Source of the DNA: Capnocytophaga bilenii
GTDB taxonomy: Bacteria > Bacteroidota > Bacteroidia > Flavobacteriales > Flavobacteriaceae
DNA length: 64,000 nt
Reading direction: 5' to 3'
NCBI RefSeq assembly: GCF_017565765.1
Contig: NZ_JAGDYP010000002.1
Location: 372,001-436,000 of the forward strand
Shown here: positions 52,716 through 61,120 of the stretch, piece after piece
How the letters are laid out: every line of letters starts with the position of its first letter
Numbering within the stretch: the first letter of the stretch is position 1
The notes under the pieces: generated by a model
Told to the model about the DNA's origin: nothing
Database searches by the model: none
What the model saw: only the letters and a program-made list of their open reading frames with translations
Made by a program: the position numbers and the translations under genes

Positions 52716-53318
52716 ATGACAGAAACTCCTACAATAAAGCGTCCTACCCCTATAGACGAGGAGGTGATTTGGGACAAGCGCTCTACCTTGATGAGTCGCA
52801 CGAATAAACACGGGCATATTATGGCAAGTAATGAGGCTTTTCAGGAAGTATCGGGCTATACAGAAGCTGAACTATACGACCAGCCTCATAGCCTAATACG
52901 CCACCCCGATATGCCTAAAGTAGTGTTTAAAATACTGTGGGAAAACCTAAAAGGTAGGCAGAACTTTCACGCTATCATTAAGAACTTATCAAAAAGTGGT
53001 AAATACTATTGGGTAATTACTAATTTTGAGATTATTCGCAATGAGAAAGACGAAATTACAGCTTTTGTATCGTACCGCAAGGCTCTACCCAAAAGTCTTA
53101 TCAACGAACATATAGCGCCACTTTACGAGCGACTGCTGAAAATTGAAAAAGCTAATGGTATGGAGGTGAGTGAGCGTTATTTTAAAGGCTTTTTGGAAGA
53201 TCGCAAAACTACCTATGACAAGTTTATCAGAACGTTGCTAAAAGAAAACGCTGAAGAAATACGTGCTTTTTACAACAATAAAGATACAGATAGCTTTCTT
53301 ACCGAACTGATTGGGTAA
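52716..53318 (+). CDS. PAS-domain protein (Aer-like PAS, no output domain)
   Basis: 200 residues. The single PAS domain spans about 18-125 with the Aer-type pattern ASNEAFQEVSGYTEAELYDQ, PHSLIRHPDMPK and GKYYWVITNFEIIRN, which resembles PAS domains of the aerotaxis receptor Aer that bind FAD. The C-terminal 70 residues are helical (LLKIEKANGMEVSERYF) but show no methyl-accepting, kinase or GGDEF domain. It could act as a redox-sensing adaptor. No partner is adjacent; a 395-base non-coding stretch follows. Confidence 0.75.
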   Translation: MTETPTIKRPTPIDEEVIWDKRSTLMSRTNKHGHIMASNEAFQEVSGYTEAELYDQPHSLIRHPDMPKVVFKILWENLKGRQNFHAIIKNLSKSGKYYWVITNFEIIRNEKDEITAFVSYRKALPKSLINEHIAPLYERLLKIEKANGMEVSERYFKGFLEDRKTTYDKFIRTLLKENAEEIRAFYNNKDTDSFLTELIG

Positions 53319-53319
53319 A

Positions 53320-53345
53320 GGGAATTTTGAATTCTGAATTTTGAA
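53320..53345. repeat. aattttgaattctgaattttgaatt tract
   Basis: Same repeat family as elsewhere, starting two bases after the stop codon of the PAS gene. Confidence 0.55.
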
Positions 53346-53381
53346 TTAGTGGTTAGGTGCGAGCTGTAATCTAACCACTAA
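53346..53381. repeat. Perfect inverted repeat (ttagtggttag / ctaaccactaa)
   Basis: Two 11-base arms around a 14-base loop that contains gtgcgagctgtaat. It could act as a terminator-like hairpin but lacks a T-run. Confidence 0.6.
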
Positions 53382-53386
53382 TGCTT

Positions 53387-53446
53387 AATGACAATAGTTT
53401 TTAAAGGAGAGTAATTACAATTTTTATTTTAAAAACTATTGTCATT
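53387..53446. repeat. Perfect 19-bp inverted repeat (aatgacaatagtttttaaa)
   Basis: Arms 53387-53405 and 53428-53446 are exact reverse complements, separated by 22 bases. No coding sequence is inside or beside it. The remaining sequence up to 53650 shows no gene or repeat that I recognise. Confidence 0.75.
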
Positions 53447-53652
53447 GTTGTGGTGAAGAGAGAAAAGTAACTGTAGCTACACCTCTGTGTTATAGTTGTT
53501 ATACCAAATAATCGTAAAATAAAAGATATGACCCACTTGTTACTCAAAAAATAATGGAGTGATATTACATTAGCTACTAAAAGTGGTAAAGTAAATAATT
53601 GACTTTGTGATGAAAAATAACATTATTTTTTTGGTGTTTCAATAAAAAGTAT

Positions 53653-53660
53653 TAATTTTG
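53653..53660 (+). promoter_or_regulatory. -7 element for the PpiD/SurA-type gene
   Basis: TAATTTTG then C, 53 bases before the ATG. Confidence 0.5.
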
Positions 53661-53713
53661 CGGTTTGATTGATAACACTAAACAATTTTATACTTTTATA
53701 AATATTATAAACA

Positions 53714-55831
53714 ATGGCAGTACTTGAGAAAATTAGAAGTAAGACTGTATTCCTGATTGCGATTATAGGGCTTGCACTATTTGCTTTTATCATTTCAGAC
53801 TTTATAGGAAAAGGGAGGTTTAGCAGACTTCAACCTACCGAAATTGGTACGGTAAATGGCGAAGATGTGCCTATTGACGCTTTTCGTTTGCAAGTGGAAA
53901 ACGCTATTCACCAAGCTAATGGACAGGCGAGTAGCATTGAAGCAGCTAAATATGTATGGGAACAAAACGTTCAGCAAATATTGTTGAACCAACAGATTGA
54001 AAAATTGGGATTGAGCGTAGAGAAAGACCAAATCATCTCTATCTTGGAAAAAACGCCTTTGGCTAAAAATCCTCAATTTACCAATGAATACGGTGTGTTT
54101 GACGCTGTAAAATTTCAAACGTACTTGAGTACGCTAAAAACTCAGAATCCTGATGCTTACAGCCAGTGGAAAATACAAGAAAACGCTTTGATTGAAGGAG
54201 CTAAACAACAAATGTATATCAACCTTATCCGCGCTGGCTTAGGTGCTACTGATACTGAAGCTGAAATTGCTTATCACCAAGAAAAAGACTTGGCTGACAT
54301 TAACTATGTGGCTCTGCAATACAGCTCTATAGATGATAAAACTATACAAGTGAGCGATAGCGAGATAAAAGACTACATTAAAAAACACGAAAAACAATTT
54401 AAACAAGAGGCTTACCGCAATATTCAATATATTGTGATAAACGAAAAACCATCGGATGCTGACCTTGCTGAAGCAAAAAGTGGTATTGAAAAGCTTTTGC
54501 AACCTGAGGTGGTATACAACGTTAAAAAACAAAGTAACGATACGGTTCCTGGTTTTGCTACTACTAAAGAGATAAAAAGTTTTGTGGATAGATATTCTGA
54601 CAAGGCTTATGACAGTACTTTCGTAACTAAAGACAAAATCAATTCGGCTTATGCTGATACACTTTTTGCCTTGGGCGTAGGGAAAATTTATGGTCCTTAT
54701 GAAGAAGACGGTAGCATTAAAATAAGCCGTATGGTGGCTAAAGAACCGGCAGGAGCTGTAAAAGCAAGCCATATACTTATTGCTTACACAGGTAGCCAAG
54801 CTGCTACTCCTAATACTACACGCTCTAAAGAAGAAGCTAAAGCTAAGGCTGAAGAACTATTGGCACAAGCTAAAGCTGCTGGTGCTGACTTTGACCAATT
54901 GGCACGGGACAATTCGGAAGAACCTGGTGCAATGTATAGTGCTGGTGACCTTGGATTCTTTGTGAAAGGTACTATGGTTAAACCTTTTGAGACATTTGCT
55001 TTTTCTAACCCTGTAGGTACTATTGGTTTGGTGGAAACTGATTTTGGTTTTCACGTAGTAAAAGTAACTGACAAGGCTGAAGCGGTGAATATTGCTACTA
55101 TAAGTCGTAAGGTAGACCCTTCGGATGCTACTCTTAGTTCGCTATTCTCTAAAGCTACTACTTTCCAAATGAAGGCGAGTGAAAAACCTAAAGAATTTGG
55201 TAGTGTAGCAAAAGCTTCTGAACTATCGGTACTTCGTGCTGATAACTTGCACAAAAATGATGATCAAATTATCGGTTTGGGGGCTAATCGTCCTATTGTA
55301 CAATGGTTGTACGAAAAGGATACCAAAGTGGGTGATATTAAAATGTTTACTACTAATGGAAACTATGTAGTGGCTCAATTGGTAAAAAAAGGTGAAGAAG
55401 GATTGAGCGAAGTGCAAGATGTTGCTGCTTTTGTAAAACCTATCCTCATCAAGGAAAAGAAAGCTAAAATTCTAAAAGATAAAGCAAAAGGTGGCAGCTT
55501 AGAGGCTATCGCTTCGGCTAATGGTGCTACTGTAAAAACAGCTACAGGGTTAACAATGAGTAGCCCTATCATCATAGGTGAAGGTCGTGAGCCAAGAGTT
55601 GTGGGTACTGCCTTTGGACTAAAACAAGGTGCTATTTCTAAGCCTATAGAAGGTGAAAACGCAGTGTATGTAATACAACTTACTTCGGCTACAGTAGCTC
55701 CTGCTACTAATGATTATAAAGTGTATGCTGAGACAATAGAAAAAATACGTACCGAACGCGCTGCTCAGTCTATACTTAAATCATTAGAAAACAACGCTAA
55801 GATAAAAGAAAATATCAGTACTTTCTATTAA
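53714..55831 (+). CDS. Membrane-anchored peptidyl-prolyl isomerase (PpiD/SurA type)
   Basis: 705 residues. One N-terminal membrane anchor (VFLIAIIGLALFAFIISDFI), a SurA_N-like chaperone region, and a central parvulin (PpiC) domain starting KASHILIAYTG and containing GADFDQLARDNSEEPG, GDLGFFVKGTMVKPFE and FGFHVVKVTDK. A second, degenerate PpiC-like region follows near 430-600. It folds exported proteins at the outer face of the inner membrane. A terminator follows at 55861. Confidence 0.9.
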   Translation: MAVLEKIRSKTVFLIAIIGLALFAFIISDFIGKGRFSRLQPTEIGTVNGEDVPIDAFRLQVENAIHQANGQASSIEAAKYVWEQNVQQILLNQQIEKLGLSVEKDQIISILEKTPLAKNPQFTNEYGVFDAVKFQTYLSTLKTQNPDAYSQWKIQENALIEGAKQQMYINLIRAGLGATDTEAEIAYHQEKDLADINYVALQYSSIDDKTIQVSDSEIKDYIKKHEKQFKQEAYRNIQYIVINEKPSDADLAEAKSGIEKLLQPEVVYNVKKQSNDTVPGFATTKEIKSFVDRYSDKAYDSTFVTKDKINSAYADTLFALGVGKIYGPYEEDGSIKISRMVAKEPAGAVKASHILIAYTGSQAATPNTTRSKEEAKAKAEELLAQAKAAGADFDQLARDNSEEPGAMYSAGDLGFFVKGTMVKPFETFAFSNPVGTIGLVETDFGFHVVKVTDKAEAVNIATISRKVDPSDATLSSLFSKATTFQMKASEKPKEFGSVAKASELSVLRADNLHKNDDQIIGLGANRPIVQWLYEKDTKVGDIKMFTTNGNYVVAQLVKKGEEGLSEVQDVAAFVKPILIKEKKAKILKDKAKGGSLEAIASANGATVKTATGLTMSSPIIIGEGREPRVVGTAFGLKQGAISKPIEGENAVYVIQLTSATVAPATNDYKVYAETIEKIRTERAAQSILKSLENNAKIKENISTFY

Positions 55832-55860
55832 TAGTAGCAACTTACACCCAAAAAATCTAT

Positions 55861-55893
55861 AAAGAGGTAAGAGGAAACTCTTGCCTCTTTTTT
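55861..55893 (+). terminator. Rho-independent terminator after the PpiD/SurA gene
   Basis: aaagaggtaagag / ctcttgcctcttt (one T-G pair) with a gaaa tetraloop and a T-run, 30 bases past the stop codon. Confidence 0.85.
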
Positions 55894-55924
55894 CTGATGA
55901 TTGATAAATCAAGAGGTATTTTTA

Positions 55925-55992
55925 AGAAGTTTTGTTTTGTGAGGGCGATTTGCTAATCGCCCCTACAATATGAATAAAAGTGCTTGATTATT
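55925..55992. repeat. Partial MITE with gggcgatttgctaatcgccc hairpin
   Basis: aagaagttttgttttgtgagggcgatttgctaatcgcccctacaatatgaataaaagtgcttgattat: the left two-thirds of the MITE at 16668 without its right inverted end. Confidence 0.7.
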
Positions 55993-56037
55993 TGTTTTGT
56001 AATAGACTCTTGAATTTAGAACTAAAAATATAAAAAT

Positions 56038-56676
56038 ATGGATTTAAGTAATTACCGAAAGACATACGAAAAGCGAGAACTCTTGGAGAGTGATGTACCC
56101 GAAAACCCTATGCAGCTATTCCAAACGTGGTTTTATGAAGCTGATGAGGCTGATAGTGTGGAGGAAGCGAATGCAATGTCGGTAGCAACAATAGGCTTGG
56201 ACGGATTTCCCAAAACACGGGTGGTACTACTAAAAGAATACACTTATGAGGGATTTATATTCTACACCAATTACGAAAGCGAAAAAGGGAGAGCTATTGC
56301 TGCAAATCCGCACTTGTGTTTGTCGTTTTTTTGGCCTTCATTGGAACGGCAGATTATCATTAAAGGGATTGCTGAACGTGTAGAGGCACTAACATCGGAT
56401 AATTACTTTCATTCGCGCCCAGTGGGCAGTCAGTTAGGGGCTGTGGTATCGCGCCAGAGTGAGGTGGTAACACGTGCACATCTGGAAGAGGAACTAAAAC
56501 GCCTTGAGGGACTATATGAGGGAAAGGAAATACCCCGACCTGACTATTGGGGGGGCTTCTTGGTACGCCCTGTATCAATGGAGTTTTGGCAAGGACGCCC
56601 TAACCGCTTGCACGACCGCTTGCGCTATCGGCTGACTGATGAGTATGACTGGATATTGGAACGAATGTCTCCGTAA
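56038..56676 (+). CDS. pdxH: Pyridoxamine 5-phosphate oxidase
   Basis: 212 residues, standard length. Marks are MDLSNYRKTYEKRELLESDV, the FMN-binding stretch ATIGLDGFPKTRVVLLKEY, FFWPSLERQIIIKG and the C-terminal MEFWQGRPNRLHDRLRYR signature. It makes pyridoxal 5-phosphate using FMN and oxygen. Ends a transcription unit next to a MITE; no clear terminator of its own. Confidence 0.95.
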   Translation: MDLSNYRKTYEKRELLESDVPENPMQLFQTWFYEADEADSVEEANAMSVATIGLDGFPKTRVVLLKEYTYEGFIFYTNYESEKGRAIAANPHLCLSFFWPSLERQIIIKGIAERVEALTSDNYFHSRPVGSQLGAVVSRQSEVVTRAHLEEELKRLEGLYEGKEIPRPDYWGGFLVRPVSMEFWQGRPNRLHDRLRYRLTDEYDWILERMSP

Positions 56677-56756
56677 TACGAGCTACACGAAACTGACAGT
56701 GCGTGCCATTTTGTCATATATTGTAATATGGCAAAGATTTTGTAATAAATAAGCGG

Positions 56757-56858
56757 AGATTGTTCGGAAAGTTTTGTTTTGTGAGGGCGATTTGCCAATC
56801 GCCCGTACCAGCCTCTGTGCGGTGCAATTGTTACTATTAAAGACTTTTGGACAGCATC
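56757..56858. mobile_element. MITE-like element between pdxH and grpE
   Basis: About 100 bp with ends ttgttcggaaagtttt and aaagacttttggacagcat and the gggcgatttgccaatcgccc hairpin inside. It lies 35 bases before the grpE start, so the grpE-dnaJ promoter must lie within or beside it. Confidence 0.7.
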
Positions 56859-56892
56859 AACATAAAAAAAACTCAAAATAAAATATAATATA

Positions 56893-57438
56893 ATGAATAC
56901 AGAAGATAACAAAGATAAGGACTTGCAGGCTGAAGGCACAAGTGCTGAGACTGCTGAAAACGCTACTAATACAGGTAATACAATTGGTAATGAAACGGAA
57001 GATTGTGAAGATCTTTTGGCAAAAGAACGCGACAGATATTTGCGTTTGTTTGCTGAATTTGAAAACTATAAAAAGCGTACGAGCCGTGAGCGTATAGAGC
57101 TTTTTAAAACAGCAGGGCAGGACATTTTGTCGGCTTTGTTACCTGTAGTAGATGATTTTGATAGAGCTTTGGCAGATTTGGCGACTTCGGCTGATGAGCA
57201 GACGCGCAAAGGGGTGGAACTTATCTACAATAAACTGATAGGCATCTTGAAAAACAAAGGTTTGGAAAGAATAGAAGTGGCTGCAAACGATGCGTTTGAC
57301 AGTGAGCTACACGATGCTATTACGCAAATTCCTGCTCCTACCCCTGAAATGAGTGGAAAAATTATTGACGTAGTGCAACAGGGCTATAAATTGGGAGATA
57401 AAATTATTCGTTTCCCCAGAGTGGTAGTAGCCCAATAA
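56893..57438 (+). CDS. grpE: Nucleotide exchange factor GrpE
   Basis: 181 residues with an acidic, disordered N-terminus of about 50 residues, a coiled-coil (LLAKERDRYLRLFAEFENYKKR) and the C-terminal beta domain ending in GYKLGDKIIRFPRVVVAQ. It drives ADP release from DnaK. dnaJ follows after 12 bases. No -7 consensus is clear upstream, where the MITE lies. Confidence 0.94.
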   Translation: MNTEDNKDKDLQAEGTSAETAENATNTGNTIGNETEDCEDLLAKERDRYLRLFAEFENYKKRTSRERIELFKTAGQDILSALLPVVDDFDRALADLATSADEQTRKGVELIYNKLIGILKNKGLERIEVAANDAFDSELHDAITQIPAPTPEMSGKIIDVVQQGYKLGDKIIRFPRVVVAQ

Positions 57439-57450
57439 CAATACGAAAAG

Positions 57451-58575
57451 ATGAAAAGAGATTATTACGAAATATTAGAGATTTCCAAAACAGCTACGAC
57501 TGCTGAAATAAAAAAAGCATATAGAAAGCAAGCACTTAAATATCACCCAGATAAGAACCCTGGCGACAAAGAGGCAGAAGAGAATTTTAAGCTGGCTGCA
57601 GAGGCTTACGAGGTGCTAAGCGATGAAAATAAACGCGCTACTTATGACCGCTATGGACACGCTGCCTTTGAAGGTGGTATGGGTGGTGGCGGTGCTACAA
57701 TGGAAGATATTTTTGAGCGTTTTGGTGACCTTTTTGGTGGTCATTTTTCGGGATTTAGTGGCTTCGGAGGCTTTGGGGGCTTTGGAGGCGGTCAAACACA
57801 GTCTTATGTGAAAGGTGATAACCTTCGCATACGTGTGAAAGTTACCTTGGAAGAGATTGTAAAGGGGGTAGAGAAAAAGATAAAAGTACGCCGTAAAGTG
57901 AAAGGCGAAGATACAACCTATCATACTTGCCCTACTTGCCAAGGGCGCGGACAGACGGTTCAGCAAATGAATACTGCTTTTGGTGTGATACAAACAGCAA
58001 CGACTTGTCCCAAATGTGGCGGTGCTGGGGAAATTATTGATAAACGAGGCAAAGATACTGATAGCCAAGGGATGAAAACGGTAGAGGAAACTATTCCTAT
58101 CAATATTCCTGCTGGGGTAATGAATGGTATCCAACTAAAAGTGGCTAACAAAGGAAATGAGGCTCCTGTGAAAAACAGTGTTCCTGGTGATTTATTGGTG
58201 GTGATAGAAGAAGAAGAACACCCTACTCTAAAACGCGAAGGTGATAACTTGCATTACGATTTATACATCAGCTTCCCTGATGCGGTATTGGGGGCTAGCA
58301 AAGAGATAGAAACTGTTACGGGCAAGGTGCGTATAAAATTGGAAGAAGGGATACAATCGGGTAAAATACTGCGTTTGCGCAACAAAGGGGTGCCGAGTTT
58401 GCAAAACCATACTACTGGCGACTTGATTGTACACGTGAATGTATGGACACCGAAAAACCTTACTGATAAACAAAAGAATTTTTTCAAAGAAATGCAAAAT
58501 AATGAGAACTTCAATCCTAAGCCTGACAAGTGTGAGAAGTCGTTTTTTGAAAAAGTAAAAGAGATGTTTTCCTAA
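57451..58575 (+). CDS. dnaJ: Chaperone DnaJ (two-motif zinc-finger form)
   Basis: 374 residues. J domain (1-70) with the HPD motif ([14 protein letters not shown]), a Gly/Phe-rich region (about 75-115), substrate-binding C-terminal domains. The central zinc region holds only two CxxCxGxG motifs, CPTCQGRG and CPKCGGAG, instead of the usual four. The two-motif form is what I recall of flavobacterial DnaJ; it can hold one zinc site. The C-terminus ends in the charged [13 protein letters not shown]. It delivers unfolded proteins to DnaK. Confidence 0.94.
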   Translation: MKRDYYEILEISKTATTAEIKKAYRKQALKYHPDKNPGDKEAEENFKLAAEAYEVLSDENKRATYDRYGHAAFEGGMGGGGATMEDIFERFGDLFGGHFSGFSGFGGFGGFGGGQTQSYVKGDNLRIRVKVTLEEIVKGVEKKIKVRRKVKGEDTTYHTCPTCQGRGQTVQQMNTAFGVIQTATTCPKCGGAGEIIDKRGKDTDSQGMKTVEETIPINIPAGVMNGIQLKVANKGNEAPVKNSVPGDLLVVIEEEEHPTLKREGDNLHYDLYISFPDAVLGASKEIETVTGKVRIKLEEGIQSGKILRLRNKGVPSLQNHTTGDLIVHVNVWTPKNLTDKQKNFFKEMQNNENFNPKPDKCEKSFFEKVKEMFS

Positions 58576-58580
58576 TTGAT

Positions 58581-58651
58581 GAAGTAGCTGTCCAAAAAAA
58601 GTAGTGTTTGTGTGGCACAATTGTACTATTAAAGGCTTTTTGGACAGCTTC
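58581..58651. mobile_element. Short MITE (71 bp) between dnaJ and the antitoxin gene
   Basis: gaagtagctgtccaaaaa and tttttggacagcttc are inverted ends; the short middle reads gtgtggcacaattgtactattaaagg. With the ttttttatt after it, the hairpin can end dnaJ transcription, and mirrored can do the same for the antitoxin. It also cuts off the toxin reading frame that starts near 58669. Confidence 0.75.
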
Positions 58652-58665
58652 TTTTTTATTCATCA

Positions 58666-58884
58666 TCATTCATAAAGCATATCTAAAAGCTCTTGTTTAG
58701 AAGCTTTTATTTTTTTACTAGCTCTAGCATCATCTATCATTGTAAAAAAGTTCTCTTGTGTCATAGTAGTATTATCTTCTTTTTTATCTAAAATAGTAGT
58801 TTCTATTTTTAGCTTCTTAAAGAAATTTTGGATCATAGGAAAATCCACCTCATTAACTGTTGCTTGTATTGTTATTGCATTCAT
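58666..58884 (-). CDS. Antitoxin whose toxin is cut by a MITE (72 aa)
   Basis: 72 residues, same family as the antitoxin at 47033 (shared NFFTMIDDARAS / SKQELLDMLYE pattern). The stop codon is overlapped by an ATG that begins MMMNKK and then enters the MITE inverted end at 58651, so the toxin is reduced to six codons. A good -7 element stands upstream (58905). Confidence 0.65.
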   Translation of the reverse strand: MNAITIQATVNEVDFPMIQNFFKKLKIETTILDKKEDNTTMTQENFFTMIDDARASKKIKASKQELLDMLYE

Positions 58885-58904
58885 ACTTCTATTCTTTTGA
58901 ACTG

Positions 58905-58912
58905 CAAAGATA
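58905..58912 (-). promoter_or_regulatory. -7 element for the antitoxin gene at 58666
   Basis: The minus strand reads TATCTTTG then C, 21 bases upstream of the ATG. Confidence 0.55.
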
Positions 58913-59073
58913 CAAAATAATTATTAATATATAATGTTATAAATATCAATTTCCTACGAAAAAATTATTTACAACACTCTCACTTTTCTCTAATCTGTCA
59001 TTAATCAAATTATTTTTTCTATATTTTGACCTAAACAAATTTATAAAAGTTTTAGGAATTGAAAATTATTTTG

Positions 59074-59081
59074 TAACTTTG
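59074..59081 (+). promoter_or_regulatory. -7 element for manA
   Basis: TAACTTTG then C, 25 bases before ATG 59106; it overlaps the first codons of the longer frame from 59079 and so excludes that start. Confidence 0.6.
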
Positions 59082-59105
59082 CAACTCATTAATAACATTA
59101 CTAAA

Positions 59106-60068
59106 ATGTATCCAATAAAATTTAAGCCTATTCTCAAAGAACGTATTTGGGGTGGGCAACAACTGAAAACGTTATTTAACAAGCCTATAGTGAGTGATAC
59201 TACAGGTGAAAGCTGGGAGGTATCGGGGGTGCCTGGTGATATTTCGGTAGTAGCTGATGGGGCTCTGAAAGACAAAAGCCTAAACGATTTGATTGCTGAA
59301 TACCCTAATGAACTTTTAGGCAAACACGTACACGATAGATTTGGGAAGGATTTTCCTATTTTAATTAAATTTATTGATGCTCGCGAGGATTTATCAATAC
59401 AGGTACATCCTAACGATGCTCTTGCTAAAGAACGCCATAACTCGTTTGGAAAAACTGAAATGTGGTATGTAATGCACGCTGAACCTGATGCTAGCTTGAT
59501 TGTAGGCTTCAACCGCAGTGTGAGCAAGGAAACTTATCAGGAGTACTTGAGCAGTGGCAAACTTACTGAGCTGCTGAACTACGAAAAAGTGAATGATGGT
59601 GATGCTTTCTTTATCAACACTGGAAAAATACACGCTATTGGAAAGGGTATCTTGATTGCTGAAATACAACAAACAAGCGATATTACTTACCGCGTGTATG
59701 ACTTTGACAGACGTGATAAAAATGGCAACTTACGAGAACTGCACACCGAACTCGCCCTTGACGCTATTGACTACGAGCGCAAAAACGACTTCAAACTACA
59801 ATACAATCGCACTGAAAACCAAGTGAATAACGTGGCTAAATGTCCGTATTTTATTACTAATTACTTGAAATTGAACGGTGATTTCAAGAAGAACTTGGCA
59901 GCTGATGATTCTTTCCATATTTATATGTGTGTGAAAGGTAGTGCTGTACTGAGCGACGGCTCTACTGAAGTGTCGATTGCTCAGGGTGAAACTGTGCTTT
60001 TCCCTGCGTGCTTAGAGCAATTGGTGGTAAAAAGTAACGGTGTGGAATTATTGGAAGTGTATATTTAA
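59106..60068 (+). CDS. manA: Type I mannose-6-phosphate isomerase (phosphomannose isomerase)
   Basis: 320 residues from ATG 59106. Cupin-fold zinc enzyme with N-terminal KPILKERIWGGQQLKTLFN, the metal-site pattern LSIQVHPNDALAKERHNS, the KTEMWYVMHAEPDA motif, and FINTGKIHAIGKGILIAEIQ. It interconverts mannose-6-phosphate and fructose-6-phosphate, feeding GDP-mannose and GDP-fucose for glycans. The next gene is fabH after 41 bases, which includes a gtacgagccgcacgggct repeat. Confidence 0.92.
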   Translation: MYPIKFKPILKERIWGGQQLKTLFNKPIVSDTTGESWEVSGVPGDISVVADGALKDKSLNDLIAEYPNELLGKHVHDRFGKDFPILIKFIDAREDLSIQVHPNDALAKERHNSFGKTEMWYVMHAEPDASLIVGFNRSVSKETYQEYLSSGKLTELLNYEKVNDGDAFFINTGKIHAIGKGILIAEIQQTSDITYRVYDFDRRDKNGNLRELHTELALDAIDYERKNDFKLQYNRTENQVNNVAKCPYFITNYLKLNGDFKKNLAADDSFHIYMCVKGSAVLSDGSTEVSIAQGETVLFPACLEQLVVKSNGVELLEVYI

Positions 60069-60109
60069 GGTACGAGCCGCACGGGCTAATCACTAAAAAC
60101 TAAAGAGTT

Positions 60110-61114
60110 ATGTATCGTTCAAAAATAAAGGGTTTGGGTTACTATGTGCCTGAAAATGTAGTAACTAATGATGATTTATCGAAATTGATGGACACGAGTG
60201 ACGCTTGGATACAAGAGCGCACGGGCATCAAAGAAAGGCGACACGTGGTGAAAGGTACAGATACCACAACTACGATGGGTGCTAAAGCAGCTTTGAAAGC
60301 GTTGGAGGCTGCGGGCGTAAGCAAAGAGGAAGTGGATTTTGTTGTTTTTGCTACTTTAAGTCCGGATTATTATTTCCCTGGTTGTGGGGTATTGGTACAA
60401 AAGGAATTGGGACTAAAAACGGTGGGTGCATTGGATATTAGGAACCAATGTTCGGGATTTTTATATGCACTATCGGTAGCTGACCAATATATAAAAACGG
60501 GAATGTACTGCAATATACTTGTGATAGCTTCGGAAACGCAATCGCCTGCGCTTGATATGAGCACGCGAGGGCGTAATATGGCGGTATTATTTGGCGATGG
60601 AGCTGGTGCAGCGGTGGTATCGCGCTCGGAAGGTGAAAACGGGATTTTATCTACTCACCTGCACAGCGAAGGTGCTTATGCTGATGCCTTGGCAATGATA
60701 GCCCCAGGTGTGGGCACTAAATGGGTGCCTGAAATATTGGCTGAAAACGACCCTGACGATGTGTCGTACTACCCTAATATGAATGGTCAGTTTGTATTTA
60801 AGAATGCGGTAGTGCGCCTTGCAGAGGTTATCAATGAAGGATTGGAGGCTAATGGGCTGACAGTAGGCGATATTGATATGCTGGTGCCTCACCAAGCGAA
60901 CTTGCGTATCTCACAATTTGTACAACACCAATTTAAACTAAGTGATGCACAGGTATATAACAACATTATGAAATATGGTAATACTACTGCGGCATCGGTG
61001 CCTATTGCTTTGGCTGAGGCAGTGGGTGAAGGCAAAATAAAAGAAGGCGATGTGGTGGTATTGGCTGCTTTTGGTAGTGGTTTTACGTGGGCAAGTGCGA
61101 TTATTAGATGGTAA
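60110..61114 (+). CDS. fabH: 3-Oxoacyl-ACP synthase III
   Basis: 334 residues. Catalytic Cys114 in ALDIRNQCSGFLYAL, His261 in LVPHQANLRISQF and Asn291 in KYGNTTAASVPIAL form the KAS III triad. N-terminal ITGIxxYxPxxVxTNxD pattern appears as IKGLGYYVPENVVTNDDL. It starts fatty-acid synthesis by condensing acyl-CoA with malonyl-ACP. Six bases separate its stop from the DUF3078 gene (ATG 61121). Confidence 0.95.
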   Translation: MYRSKIKGLGYYVPENVVTNDDLSKLMDTSDAWIQERTGIKERRHVVKGTDTTTTMGAKAALKALEAAGVSKEEVDFVVFATLSPDYYFPGCGVLVQKELGLKTVGALDIRNQCSGFLYALSVADQYIKTGMYCNILVIASETQSPALDMSTRGRNMAVLFGDGAGAAVVSRSEGENGILSTHLHSEGAYADALAMIAPGVGTKWVPEILAENDPDDVSYYPNMNGQFVFKNAVVRLAEVINEGLEANGLTVGDIDMLVPHQANLRISQFVQHQFKLSDAQVYNNIMKYGNTTAASVPIALAEAVGEGKIKEGDVVVLAAFGSGFTWASAIIRW

Positions 61115-61120
61115 TGAGTG

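Noticed and set aside
54239-54799. A 186-codon minus-strand frame opposite the PpiD/SurA gene
   Set aside because: Low-complexity Phe/Ser/Ile-rich translation typical of antisense frames in AT-rich genes.
57616-58134. A 172-codon minus-strand frame opposite dnaJ
   Set aside because: Covers the Gly-rich and zinc-finger regions of dnaJ in antisense; no start context.
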